From: Vulcanimicrobiota bacterium
Lineage (GTDB): Bacteria > Vulcanimicrobiota > Vulcanimicrobiia > Vulcanimicrobiales > Vulcanimicrobiaceae
NCBI GenBank assembly: GCA_027306785.1
Contig: DAHUZB010000016.1
Coordinates: 1-46,566, forward strand
Reading direction: 5' to 3'
DNA length: 46,566 bases
The position numbers and the translations under genes are program-made. Under the pieces are notes generated by a model. The model did no database searches. It was given only the letters and a program-made list of their open reading frames with translations, and was not told the origin of the DNA. Numbering within the stretch: the stretch's first letter is position 1; each line of letters starts with the position of its first letter. Below are positions 24,665 to 32,594 of the stretch, piece after piece.

Positions 24665-24695
24665 CGGGAGTCGCAATCGCCGCAAGCGACTCCCG
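24665..24695 (+). terminator. Hairpin after the NmrA-like gene
   Basis: CGGGAGTCGC (24665-24674) pairs perfectly with GCGACTCCCG (24686-24695) across an 11-nt loop, extendable by one T-A pair. It begins 19 nt after the stop at 24646. There is no T-tract, so termination would be weak or Rho-assisted. Confidence 0.5.
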
Positions 24696-24717
24696 ACTCG
24701 ACGGCGAAGAAGGCCCC

Positions 24718-24969
24718 ATGGCGAAGCCAACCGAGCGCCCGGGTGCCGTGCACGATATGCCGCCGGATCTCCAGCGCGCGATCGATGGGGACCCGGTCGC
24801 GCAAGCGGCGTGGGTGCACGTCACGCCGCTCGCGCGCAACGAGTGGATCTGCTGGGTCACCTCCGCCAAGAAAGACGAGACCCGGCAGCGCCGGATCGCC
24901 GTCGGCCTCGATAAGCTCCGCAAGGGCATGCGCCGGCCCTGCTGTTGGCCGGGATGCCCGCACAGATAG
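24718..24969 (+). CDS. YdeI/OmpD-associated-domain small protein
   Basis: The 83-residue protein resembles the C-terminal domain of the YdeI/OmpD-associated (bacteriocin-protection-like) family. Visible are MPPDLQRAIDGDPVAQAAW (D-L-x-x-A-L/I-x-x-x-P-x-A-x-x-x-F/W), then PLARNEWICWVTSAKKDETR (the WI-x-x-AK-x-x-ETR motif) and QRRIAVGLDKLRKGMRR. The ATG at 24718 has AAGAAGG 5 nt upstream. Five nucleotides separate it from the following hydrolase gene, so the two are probably co-transcribed. The molecular role of the family is unclear. Confidence 0.78.
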   Translation: MAKPTERPGAVHDMPPDLQRAIDGDPVAQAAWVHVTPLARNEWICWVTSAKKDETRQRRIAVGLDKLRKGMRRPCCWPGCPHR

Positions 24970-24974
24970 GACAC

Positions 24975-25895
24975 ATGCGCATCATTCTTGCCGCTCTCTT
25001 TTCGCTTGTTCTGCTTGGCGTAGCGGCACCGAGCGCCATACCGCCCGTCATTCCGCCGACCGGGTACGTGCGCACGCACGACGTCGATCTCGCCTACTGG
25101 GTCTACGGCGCAAAGCGAGGCACGACGCCCGTGATCGCCGTGAACGGCGGCCCGGGCCTTTCGCACATCTACATGATGCAGAACGACGTGTGGCTGCGCA
25201 TCGCGCGCGAGCGCGAGGTGGTGCTCTACGATCAGCGCGGAACCGGGCGCTCCACGCGCATCGTCCGCGGCGCCTCGCAAAGCATGGCGGCGCAGGTGGC
25301 TGATCTCGACGCGCTGCGGGCGCACCTCGGCTTCAAGCGGTTCGATCTCGTGGGCGACTCGTACGGCGGAATGATCGCAATCGCATACGCCGCGGCGCAT
25401 CCGCAACACGTGGCGAAGCTCGTGCTCAGCGACTCCGTCGCATCGTGGAACGGCATCGTGCACCTGCTCCCCGATGTCTTTCCCGACGTGGAAGCGGCCG
25501 ATGCCGCCGCGATGAAGCGGCTCGGGCCCGATTCCGACGCCGCCGCGCAGCGCTCGCTGCGCGATCATTTCAAGATGATCTTCTATAGCCCCGAGCTGCG
25601 CGATCGCTATCTAGCGCACGCGAAAGACCTCGGCTACACGCCGGCGGTCGGCGCGGCCGTCGCCAAAGCGACCGCATCGCTCGATCTCATGAGCGCGCTG
25701 CCGAAGTTCCGCTTTCCCACCCTCGTGATCAATGGCCGCTACGATATGAACGTCGCGCCGCTCACCGCCTGGCGCATGTATCGCGCAATCCCGGGCGCAC
25801 GCATCGTGTTCTTCGAGCACAGCAGCCATCTGCCGTCGTACGAAGAGCCCGATCGCTACGTCCGCGTTCTCGACGATTTTTTCAACGGCCGCTAA
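24975..25895 (+). CDS. Exported proline-iminopeptidase-like alpha/beta hydrolase
   Basis: The 306-residue protein has an N-terminal signal peptide (MRIILAALFSLVLLGVAAPS) and an alpha/beta-hydrolase fold of the prolyl-aminopeptidase (S33) type. Markers are the oxyanion motif VNGGPGLSHIYM, YDQRGTGRS, the nucleophile elbow LVGDSYGGMIA (Ser), the acid in INGRYDMNVAP, and the catalytic His in EHSSHLPSYEEP. A cap domain lies between GIVHLLPDVF and about residue 250. It should act outside the cytoplasm on N-terminal Pro peptides or another small ester or amide. The start at 24975 rather than an in-frame upstream ATG (24945) is chosen for the signal peptide. Confidence 0.88.
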   Translation: MRIILAALFSLVLLGVAAPSAIPPVIPPTGYVRTHDVDLAYWVYGAKRGTTPVIAVNGGPGLSHIYMMQNDVWLRIAREREVVLYDQRGTGRSTRIVRGASQSMAAQVADLDALRAHLGFKRFDLVGDSYGGMIAIAYAAAHPQHVAKLVLSDSVASWNGIVHLLPDVFPDVEAADAAAMKRLGPDSDAAAQRSLRDHFKMIFYSPELRDRYLAHAKDLGYTPAVGAAVAKATASLDLMSALPKFRFPTLVINGRYDMNVAPLTAWRMYRAIPGARIVFFEHSSHLPSYEEPDRYVRVLDDFFNGR

Positions 25896-26086
25896 TCAGC
25901 TCGTTCCGCTCGTTCCACCACCGCATCGCCCTCGGAATCGATCGACACCGTAAACGCGATCGGGCTGCAGCAGACCGGGCAGTCCTCGATAAACTGCCGG
26001 CGTCGCGCCGCGAGCGGATCGACGCCGACGTAGTTCGTCTCGCCGCAGAACGGGCACTGATACGATGCGTCGGCATCGAGGGGCAT
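25892..26086 (-). CDS. CPXCG-motif cysteine-rich protein
   Basis: The 64-residue protein has two CxxC pairs, YQCPFCGETNYVGVD and IEDCPVCCSPI, expected to bind one zinc. This is the CPXCG-motif family of short zinc-ribbon-like proteins of unknown function. AGGAG lies 9 nt before the ATG at 26086. The 3' end overlaps that of the hydrolase by 4 bp, convergently. The 266-nt stretch upstream, to 26352, contains only a weak small ORF, which I rejected. Confidence 0.85.
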   Translation of the reverse strand: MPLDADASYQCPFCGETNYVGVDPLAARRRQFIEDCPVCCSPIAFTVSIDSEGDAVVERAERAD

Positions 26087-26352
26087 TCGAGCGGTCTCCT
26101 ACGAAGGCGTGCGCGATGACCGTTCGACACGCTCGTTCCGGCGCCCGCATCGCTTCGGAACTTCTTGCGCTTCTTCACGATCGGGAGCAATGTGCTCGTC
26201 GTCGTCGTCGTAGCGGGGATTAGAGAAACCGTGCAAAATCGTAAAGCGACAATAGAGCGATCCCTCACCGAAGCGCGGACTGCAGCATAGGCCATGTGGA
26301 CTAGGCCGAGCATGCACATCACAGCACGACGGGAGTCATCGAAATAGCGTTC

Positions 26353-27036
26353 GTGGCATTCGTTATCTCGCTATTGTTCGGGTTCTCGACTGAAGAGCCG
26401 CATGTTAGCGCGGCGGCTAAAACCGTTTGCTGCGAGTTACAATACAGATGGACGATCGCACCGCTCCCACCTGCTCACGATCCCGAGCCCGCACCCATTC
26501 ACTTTGAAGATGCCTCGTTGAAATTGAAACCAACGAGATCAACGAGCGGTGCGGGCCTCCGAATTTTCGCCACCGCTCCGCAACTGGCCGAGGAAATTAG
26601 CTATGACGATGCCGGGCGCGAAGTCGGGTTTCGGCCGAGTAAAGACTCGGGGATTTTGCACTTTACGTATGCTCCCTCATCATTGCCGACCTCAAAGCTC
26701 GATTTTATTTTTCTTATCGGGCAGCGTCACATGAAGTTCAAGGCCGACAAGAGCGAAAACAAAGCCCTGGGAATTGTCATCATCTCCGGCGAGCTTTATC
26801 CACTTGACGCTCCGGAAAACCGCGTAACGTTTGAGGAAACGCTCGATGCCGGAGTCGTCTCGACGGCGCGTTTTCGTGCCTTTCGTGGGGAGGAAGTAGG
26901 GAGATTGTTCTTCACCTTGCAGAACGAAACAAGAGCTCCCGACTTCGCTTTTCCCACCATTACGCTTGCGTGCCTTGCAAGTCGCCAATTTTTGCGACCG
27001 AGGACGATGCAGCTCGACCCGTGCTTTCCTTCCTAG
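26353..27036 (+). CDS. Hypothetical protein with no recognised family
   Basis: The 227-residue protein begins at a GTG (26353) with a hydrophobic stretch FVISLLFGFS, which could be a short signal or anchor. It continues with a mostly beta-type, Pro/Thr-rich body (HFEDASLKLKP, KSENKALGIVIISGELYP, RVTFEETLDAGVV, ARFRAFRGEEVGRLFFTL). Two Cys lie near the N-terminus (TVCCELQY). I recognise no domain. GC and codon use are lower than in the flanking core genes, which suggests acquired DNA, and it marks the right end of the accessory block. It could be an exported beta-sandwich protein. The start is uncertain; no ribosome-binding site is obvious. Confidence 0.5.
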   Translation: MAFVISLLFGFSTEEPHVSAAAKTVCCELQYRWTIAPLPPAHDPEPAPIHFEDASLKLKPTRSTSGAGLRIFATAPQLAEEISYDDAGREVGFRPSKDSGILHFTYAPSSLPTSKLDFIFLIGQRHMKFKADKSENKALGIVIISGELYPLDAPENRVTFEETLDAGVVSTARFRAFRGEEVGRLFFTLQNETRAPDFAFPTITLACLASRQFLRPRTMQLDPCFPS

Positions 27037-27098
27037 CGTACTCTCACGCGCAACCGAGACCGTGAAACATTTCCGACTTCATGCGCGTTGCCGCCATA

Positions 27099-27944
27099 CT
27101 ACGCGTACTCGTAGGCGATGTCGTCGATGGTTGCGCGCCACACCGGGAACTCGCCGTCCGGCGGTGCCCACGACACCTCGGCGGCGTGCGGGATCATCAT
27201 GCCGTCCACCCGGCGATAGTCGGCATAGCGCCCGATCCAGCGCGTCGGCACGAGCTCGGTGCCGACCGCGCGGGGTCGCATCCCGGCCACCTCCACCATC
27301 TCGCCGCGTTCGTTGAATCGCACGTCCAGCGTGATCTTCGTCACGCCGTCGGCGAACGTCAAGAGTGCCTCATACTCGCCGATCGGGCTCCACCGCACGT
27401 GCGTGCTCGGCTCGAGCACGGTCGGGAACCAGGCGGCCTCAGCCGCATAGCGCATCAACGCCGCCGCATCGAGCGCCTCGGAGGCATCCGGTGCGCGCAG
27501 CGGTACCGCGCCGAGCAGGCTGCCGCGTGTCGATCCGCGTCCGTCCAGATAGCGATCGTGCACAGCGAAGAGCGGCATCCGCCCCACGTAGACGTTCGCA
27601 TCCCATACGAAGCCGGGCGGCTCCGCCGACACGTGTTCCTCGGCGCTGAAGCGATTCCACGCGCCGCGTGCGCCGCCGCGCAATTCGCCGTGCTGACGCA
27701 AATGCACCGCGCGAATGCGGCGTTGCTCGATGGCGAATGCGTAATCTAAATACCGCGCGACGCACGACGGCACCGCGAACGGAATGGCGAGCGTGGCCGA
27801 TTCCGGTGCGAGCGAGCGTCCGCACACCAGCGCGGCCTCGTCGCGCATCTCGCGATTCCAGCGCGATCGTGCGATTCCGACCGCGGCGGCACCGACCGCT
27901 GCTACGGCTGCCGCGCCTGCGGCTCTGCGAGTCCAACGTTCCAT
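27099..27944 (-). CDS. DUF6544-like protein with N-terminal membrane anchor
   Basis: The 281-residue protein from the ATG at 27944 starts with a basic, Ala/Val-rich anchor (MERWTRRAAGAAAVAAVGAA). The body matches what I recall of DUF6544 proteins: AVPSCVARYLDYAF, VHLRQHGELRGG, FSAEEHVSAEPPGFVWDA, LMRYAAEAAWFPTVLEP, VRWSPIGEYEALLTFADG and a final DYRRVDGMMIPHAAEVSW. The role is unknown; the fold is probably an extended beta-sheet resembling outer-membrane lipoprotein-sorting proteins. An upstream in-frame start at 27986 would add only a charged stretch and is disfavoured. It is followed after 62 nt by the end of the convergent 26353-27036 gene. Confidence 0.7.
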   Translation of the reverse strand: MERWTRRAAGAAAVAAVGAAAVGIARSRWNREMRDEAALVCGRSLAPESATLAIPFAVPSCVARYLDYAFAIEQRRIRAVHLRQHGELRGGARGAWNRFSAEEHVSAEPPGFVWDANVYVGRMPLFAVHDRYLDGRGSTRGSLLGAVPLRAPDASEALDAAALMRYAAEAAWFPTVLEPSTHVRWSPIGEYEALLTFADGVTKITLDVRFNERGEMVEVAGMRPRAVGTELVPTRWIGRYADYRRVDGMMIPHAAEVSWAPPDGEFPVWRATIDDIAYEYA

Positions 27945-28007
27945 ACCGCTCTTGTGCCCACCACGACGCGCATCGTAACAGTGCACGTCATTACCGGCAT
28001 GGAGCGG

Positions 28008-28336
28008 CTACTGCCAGCGCTCCTGATAGTGCTCGTTGAGCGCTCGCAGCGCGCGGCGGAACGCGTGGCGCACCGCGAGCGCCGGATCCTTGCCGCTCTC
28101 TTCCGCATCGCCGGCATCGGTATGTCGGCTCACCACCACGTTGCGGCCGGGATATCGAGCTCGATACGCACGTCGTACGGCGCACCGCCGCGCGCATGAT
28201 CGCGCTCGATCGTCACGTGCGCGCTCACGATGCCCGCGAAGACACGCTCCAAGCGCTCCATCTCGGCGCGCACCAGCGCCTCGAGCGCGGGCGTTGCGTC
28301 CATGCGGCGGAACGTGAGATTGAGCGTGGCGATCAT
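28008..28336 (-). pseudogene. Frameshifted ribosome hibernation promoting factor (HPF/RaiA-like)
   Basis: Two frames together give one short HPF/S30AE-like protein of about 109 residues. The first frame, from the ATG at 28336, reads MIATLNLTFRRMDATPALEA, then RAEMERLERVFAGIVSAHVT and VRIELDIP before stopping at 28130. The second frame resumes as PGRNVVVSRHTDAGDAEE and AVRHAFRRALRALNEHY to 28008. Joining them gives DIPGRNVVVSR, as expected for the family (V-P-G-x-x-l-v-V). The shift is one base in the CCCGG run near 28148-28153; an extra G would restore the frame. It may be real decay, programmed shifting, or a sequencing error. The start overlaps the upstream gene stop as ATGA. Family members bind the 30S decoding site and dimerise or silence ribosomes. 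Confidence 0.7.
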
Positions 28337-28854
28337 CGGATGCCGCCGCGACCGCGCGCCGTCGGTCGATACGCGAATACGGCGCCGCGATCGTGCGCAT
28401 CGGGCGCCAGACGGCGGCGCAGACGCAGGCGCCGATCGGCCCACATGCCCACGCCTAAGATCGTGTAGTCGTTCTCGCGCACGAAGATGGGATCGAAGAG
28501 CAGCGTCATCACGCCCGCCTGCTCGCAGATGCGCGCGGCACGCTCGAGCAGATGGGCCAGCATGCCGCGGCTCTGCACGCCGAGCGGCACCGCCCCCTCG
28601 CTCTCGAGTTGTGCCACCATCGCCTCCGCCTCGTACGCGGTGAGCGGAAGCAAGCGTCCGGTGCGATACTCGCCGTGCCCGATCGAGATGCGCATGCCGT
28701 CGTAGGCGGGCGCTGCTCGCACCCAGAGACGCACGCCGCGATCCACTCGCGCGTGCGCAAGGAAGCGCTCATCGGTGCTCGGGGCGTGAATCTCGTAGCG
28801 GCGCAGCAGCTCGACGATGTCCTGCATCCGCAGGCGTTGTCCGACGGTATTCAT
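28333..28854 (-). CDS. Acyl-CoA synthetase beta-like (ATP-grasp_5-type) fragment protein
   Basis: The 173-residue protein looks like a compacted piece of the ADP-forming acyl-CoA synthetase beta/ATP-grasp_5 family. It starts with an LLRRYEIHAPSTDE helix like the L-L-x-x-Y-G-I-x-x-P opening. It then moves directly to ISIGHGEYRTGRLLPLTAYE (family: G-x-x-v-E-v-x-x-D-v-a-f-R-l-x-P-L-t). It ends with ERAARICEQAGVMTLLFDPI and LGVGMWADRRLRL (family: i-x-E-l-D-x-N-P-l...v-D-a-r). The central ATP-binding lysine region is missing, so normal catalysis is unlikely. Its stop overlaps the HPF-like start by 4 bp. The 88-nt gap to the divergent M50 protease gene should hold both promoters. Confidence 0.5.
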   Translation of the reverse strand: MNTVGQRLRMQDIVELLRRYEIHAPSTDERFLAHARVDRGVRLWVRAAPAYDGMRISIGHGEYRTGRLLPLTAYEAEAMVAQLESEGAVPLGVQSRGMLAHLLERAARICEQAGVMTLLFDPIFVRENDYTILGVGMWADRRLRLRRRLAPDAHDRGAVFAYRPTARGRGGIR

Positions 28855-28942
28855 ATGCACACCCCGAGTCTACCCGCGCATTGTGAATCTCTCGCGAGCG
28901 GCGCTTCTTCGGATTCGCCCCGCCCGAGCGCAGAATACCGGC

Positions 28943-30073
28943 ATGACGATCGGCAGGCTCTTCGGTATCCCGATCCGTGTCGACTGGAGTTGGCTGCTCG
29001 TCTTTGCGCTCTTCGTGTGGGCGATCGGGCAGCCGAGCGGTATCTTCGCGCATGCAACGCCGTCGCTGCGGCTCGGCGCGGCAATCGTCACCATCGTGCT
29101 GCTCTTCGTCTGCGTCGTCGCGCACGAACTCGCGCACGCGCTCACCGCCCGTCGTTTCGGCGCGGCGATCCGCGAAATCGAACTCTTCGCCTTCGGCGGC
29201 GTCTCGCGAATCGATCAAACCGGTACGACGCCGCTGCGCGAAGCGCTGATCGCGCTTGCGGGTCCGGCGGCGAGCGTGGCGATCGCGCTCGTGCTCGCGG
29301 GATTCACGTTGCTCGCCGAGCCGCGCGGCATCGTGTTTCAAGCGCTCGGCTACCTCACCACGATCAACCTCGTGCTCGCCGCCTTTAACATGCTGCCGTC
29401 CTACCCGCTCGACGGCGCACGCGTGCTGCACGCCGTCGTCTGGGCGGTCGCAAAACGGCGATCGACCGCGGTCAGCGCCGTCTCCGCAACGAGCACGATC
29501 GTAGGGCTGCTCTTGGTCGCGGCCTCCTTCGCGCTCTTCTTCTCCGGGTACGTGACGAGCGGCGTTTGGACCGCCTTCCTCGCCTGGTTCATCATGCGTG
29601 CCGCCCGCGCCGAGACCACCAACGAACTCTACGTTGCGCCCCTCGCCGAGCTGCGCTGCGCGCAGATCGCCGACGACGTTCCCGAAGCGGTGCCGCCCGA
29701 TACCGCCGGCGCGGACGCGCTCGCACGGTTGATCGCTTCGCGACGCCGCGCAATCCCGGTCGCCGAGGCGGGCACGTTCATCGGTATCGTCACGCTCTCC
29801 GATTTCGCAAAACTCGCGGGCGACGACCTCGCGCGCACCGCGGTACGAACGATCATGACGCCGCGAGCGCTGCTGGTGAGCGTCGAGCCCTCGCTCTCGG
29901 CGCTCGATGCGTTTCGTAAGCTCTCCGACTGCGGATTCCACCAGCTGCCCGTCATCGAGAACGGCGAGTTGCTCGGCTTCATCAGCGGCGAGACATTCCA
30001 TCGCGCACTCACCTTCGCGCGCGAGCAGCGCGCGATACTGCCCACAAGGGGGTCTTCATGCGTGCATTCGTGA
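28943..30073 (+). CDS. Site-2 protease family (M50) membrane metalloprotease with C-terminal CBS domains
   Basis: The 376-residue protein has an N-terminal membrane protease domain and a C-terminal CBS pair. The zinc motif HELAHAL (HExxH) lies in the hydrophobic segment VCVVAHELAHALTARRFG, and the third ligand motif is NMLPSYPLDGAR. Further membrane segments surround IALAGPAASVAIALVLAGF and STIVGLLLVAASFALFFSG. From about residue 235 two CBS-like repeats follow (ALARLIASRRRAIPVAEAG...GIVTLSDFAKL; IMTPRALLVSV...HQLPVIENGELLGFISG), which usually bind adenosine nucleotides. It is probably an intramembrane protease cleaving a regulator or signal remnant. The start at 28943 replaces an upstream extension without coding character. 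The end overlaps the dehydrogenase gene by 16 bp. Confidence 0.92.
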   Translation: MTIGRLFGIPIRVDWSWLLVFALFVWAIGQPSGIFAHATPSLRLGAAIVTIVLLFVCVVAHELAHALTARRFGAAIREIELFAFGGVSRIDQTGTTPLREALIALAGPAASVAIALVLAGFTLLAEPRGIVFQALGYLTTINLVLAAFNMLPSYPLDGARVLHAVVWAVAKRRSTAVSAVSATSTIVGLLLVAASFALFFSGYVTSGVWTAFLAWFIMRAARAETTNELYVAPLAELRCAQIADDVPEAVPPDTAGADALARLIASRRRAIPVAEAGTFIGIVTLSDFAKLAGDDLARTAVRTIMTPRALLVSVEPSLSALDAFRKLSDCGFHQLPVIENGELLGFISGETFHRALTFAREQRAILPTRGSSCVHS

Positions 30074-31164
30074 TGAAAGAGATCGGTACGGTCGGCTTCA
30101 TGGAAAAGCCGGTGCCGAAGCCCGGTCCGAACGAGGCGCTCGTGCGCACGACGCAGGCGCTCATCTGCACCTCCGACGTTCATACCGTTGACGGCGCGAT
30201 CGGTCCGCGCACCGATCTCACCCTCGGACACGAAGCGGTCGGAATCGTCGCCGAGGCCGGCTCGGAGGTCAAGCGCTTCAAGCCCGGCGACCGTGTCGTC
30301 GTCGGCGCAATCACGCCCGACTGGGGCGATCCCGCCTCGCAGGCGGGACACCCGTCGCAGTCCTCGGGCGCGCTCGGCGGCTGGAAGTTCGCAAACGTGA
30401 AAGACGGCGTCTTTGCCGAGTTTTTTCTCGTCAACGAGGCCGATGCGAACATGGCGATCATCCCGGCGAGCGTCCCCGACGACAAGGCGGTCTACTGCGC
30501 CGATATGCTCTCCACGGGCTTCGCGGCGGCCGAGCACGGCACGATTCCACTCGGCGGCACCGTGGCCGTCTTCGCCGAGGGCCCGGTCGGCTTGATGGCG
30601 ACGCAGGGTGCGCGGCTCTGCGGCGCGGGATTCGTGATCGGCGTCGAGAGCGTGCCGCAGCGGCAGCAACTCGCACGGCACTTCGGCGCGGATTTCATCG
30701 TCGATCCGAGCGACGGTGACGTGGTGGGGCACATTCTACGTGCGACCGAGGGCGAGGGCGTGGATGTCGCGATCGAAGCGCTCGGCAACGAAACGACGCT
30801 CGCGCAAGCGATCGCCGCCGCCAAACCCGGCGGTACGATCAGCAGCGTCGGCTACTACGGCAAAGGCGACACCATCGGCATCCCACGGGTCGGTTGGGGC
30901 GTCGGCATGGCCGAAAAGACGATCGTCACCACGCTGTGCCCGGGCGGGCGTCTGCGGCTCGAACGCTTGCTGCGCCTGCTCGAACACCGTCGCGTGGACC
31001 CGAGCGCGCTCACCACGCATGTGATGCCCTTCGATCGCATCGACGACGCCTTCGAGATGATGCGCACCAAGAGCGGCGGCATCATCAAGCCGCTCGTGCA
31101 GTTCGCTCCGGTTGCGATCGAACGCGGCGAAGTCGAAACGAAAGAGCGCGCTCGCACGCGCTGA
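30058..31164 (+). CDS. Zinc-dependent secondary alcohol dehydrogenase (isopropanol-dehydrogenase type)
   Basis: The 368-residue medium-chain dehydrogenase is closely similar, from memory, to the Thermoanaerobacter secondary alcohol dehydrogenase. Catalytic zinc ligands are CTSDVHT (Cys), LGHEAVG (His) and CADMLSTGF (Asp), as in that enzyme; the four-Cys structural zinc loop is absent. Other matches are VVGAITPDWGDP, GGWKFANVKDGVF, AEGPVGLMATQGA and LCPGGRLRLERLL. At the end of the second Rossmann strand the NADPH-binding G-S-R of the T. brockii enzyme reads V-E-S-V here; the acidic residue suggests NAD rather than NADP. It overlaps the protease gene by 16 bp, so co-transcription is likely. 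The substrate is probably a short secondary alcohol or ketone. Confidence 0.9.
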   Translation: MRAFVMKEIGTVGFMEKPVPKPGPNEALVRTTQALICTSDVHTVDGAIGPRTDLTLGHEAVGIVAEAGSEVKRFKPGDRVVVGAITPDWGDPASQAGHPSQSSGALGGWKFANVKDGVFAEFFLVNEADANMAIIPASVPDDKAVYCADMLSTGFAAAEHGTIPLGGTVAVFAEGPVGLMATQGARLCGAGFVIGVESVPQRQQLARHFGADFIVDPSDGDVVGHILRATEGEGVDVAIEALGNETTLAQAIAAAKPGGTISSVGYYGKGDTIGIPRVGWGVGMAEKTIVTTLCPGGRLRLERLLRLLEHRRVDPSALTTHVMPFDRIDDAFEMMRTKSGGIIKPLVQFAPVAIERGEVETKERARTR

Positions 31165-31165
31165 G

Positions 31166-32491
31166 TTACTTTACTTCGATCCGCTCGATGCCGTCGAAGT
31201 CGGCGACGCGATCGATCAACACCGATCGAGAGCAGCTGTCGCGATAGTAGGCGGCGACGGTATCGAGCGGATTTGCCGCGACGATGCGATTGAACGCGCG
31301 CTGCGCGCTCAGCAGCAAGCCCTTGCGAAAATCCGCCACGCCGCTTGCGAAGAGGGCCGCCATCTGCAATTTGCTCTCGCGCTGATCGATCGGATCGGTG
31401 TCGAAGCACTCGTAGATCTCGACGCTCTTCGTCTTGCCTTTCGCCTGCACGGCGCCCAGATGTCGCAACAGGAAGCCGTGATCGGCCGGCAGTCGGTCGA
31501 CGACGGGCCCGCTCACCAGCAGCGAGACGCCGAAGCGCTTCGTGAGACCCTCGATGCGCGAGGCCACGTTCACCGCGTCGGCGATGACGGTCGTCTGCAT
31601 GCGCTCCTCCTCGCCGATCGTGCCGAGAATCAGCTCGCCGCGATGCAGGCCGATGCCCACGCGAATCGGCGTGTAGCCCGCCTTCTTCCGCCCGGCATTA
31701 TAGGTATCGAGCGCGCGCTGGATCTCGACCGACGCCCGTAGCGCGTCGATCGGCTCGTTCGGAAAGAGCGCCATGATCGCATCGCCGATGTACTTATCGA
31801 TAAAGCCGCGGTTCGCGCGAATGATCGGCGTCGCGTTACGCAGATACGAGTTGAGAAATTTGAAATTGTCCTGCGGCGACATCGCTTCGGAGAGGGCCGT
31901 GAAATCGCGGATGTCGCTGAAAAACAGCGTCATCTCGCGCTGCACGTGATCGCCCAGCTCCACGTCGGCGATCGTCTCGCGCCCGAGGTGGGTGAGAAAT
32001 TCGCGCGGGACGAATTTGCGCGCCGCCTGCGAGTAGAGCTCGATTACGGCGGTCTCGTTCATCTCCGGTCCACGGGAACGCAACCGTACGGTGAATTCGC
32101 GCAGGTTTTTGCGCTGCAGCGCGAGCTCCACGCGGCGGGTGAGCGCCAGGGCATATTGCGGATCGAAGGGCGTGATCGCGTAGTCTTCCGCTCCACGCTG
32201 CAGACACGCATCGATGCGGTCCATCGCGTTCGCGGGTGCGGTCACGATCACGGGAACGCGGCTGCTCTTGCCGGGCGACGGCGCGGCCGCCCGCAGCAGC
32301 GCGAACACGTCGGTGCTCGGTAACAGAAGATCGAGGAACAGCAGATCGACCTCGCGAGCCGCAATCGCAACCGCCGCGTCTTCGGGCGATGCGGCAGCGA
32401 CGTCGCCGTAACCGGCGCCGCGCAGATGCGTCTCGAAGATCGTGCGGTCGCTTTCGCTCCCACCGACCCGCAGGATACGCCCAGCGTTCAA
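31166..32491 (-). CDS. Adenylate cyclase (class III) with degenerate receiver domain
   Basis: The 441-residue protein starts at a TTG supported by GGAGGG 8 nt upstream. An N-terminal response-regulator-like domain (1-125) has the phospho-Asp (LLFLDLLLP) and Thr (VIVTAPA). It lacks the acidic pair (RVGGSES where DD-E is usual) and the conserved Lys (AITPFDP in place of x-x-KPF), so ordinary phosphorylation is doubtful. The catalytic class III cyclase domain (about 180-370) shows FFSDIRDFT and GDAIMALF (metal Asp), FIDKYIGDA with the adenine-specifying Lys, and DAVNVASRIE with the Asp and transition-state Asn/Arg. It is therefore predicted to make cAMP. A helical tail, FRKGLLLSAQRAFNRIVAAN, is TPR-like. 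Confidence 0.9.
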   Translation of the reverse strand: MNAGRILRVGGSESDRTIFETHLRGAGYGDVAAASPEDAAVAIAAREVDLLFLDLLLPSTDVFALLRAAAPSPGKSSRVPVIVTAPANAMDRIDACLQRGAEDYAITPFDPQYALALTRRVELALQRKNLREFTVRLRSRGPEMNETAVIELYSQAARKFVPREFLTHLGRETIADVELGDHVQREMTLFFSDIRDFTALSEAMSPQDNFKFLNSYLRNATPIIRANRGFIDKYIGDAIMALFPNEPIDALRASVEIQRALDTYNAGRKKAGYTPIRVGIGLHRGELILGTIGEEERMQTTVIADAVNVASRIEGLTKRFGVSLLVSGPVVDRLPADHGFLLRHLGAVQAKGKTKSVEIYECFDTDPIDQRESKLQMAALFASGVADFRKGLLLSAQRAFNRIVAANPLDTVAAYYRDSCSRSVLIDRVADFDGIERIEVK

Positions 32492-32594
32492 ACGAGAGAA
32501 CCCTCCGAAGCGCGTCTTTCGCGCAGGAAGACGTCCATTACCCGTCGTTTACATGAGCTTTACACAACCACGTGCGCAAGGACGAACGATTCGC

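Noticed and set aside
24630-25568. 312-codon minus-strand frame over YdeI-like and hydrolase genes
   Set aside because: Shadow of two well-supported plus-strand genes; composition is atypical and no start signal is seen.
26099-26236. Small minus-strand ORF with an acidic DDDDEHIAPDREEAQ stretch upstream of the CPXCG gene
   Set aside because: Only a TTG start is available, there is no ribosome-binding site, and the tail is Arg-rich like other shadow frames; it cannot be supported.
28769-30001. 410-codon minus-strand frame across the M50 protease gene
   Set aside because: Extremely charged, low-complexity product without known motifs, antisense to a gene with HExxH and CBS signatures.
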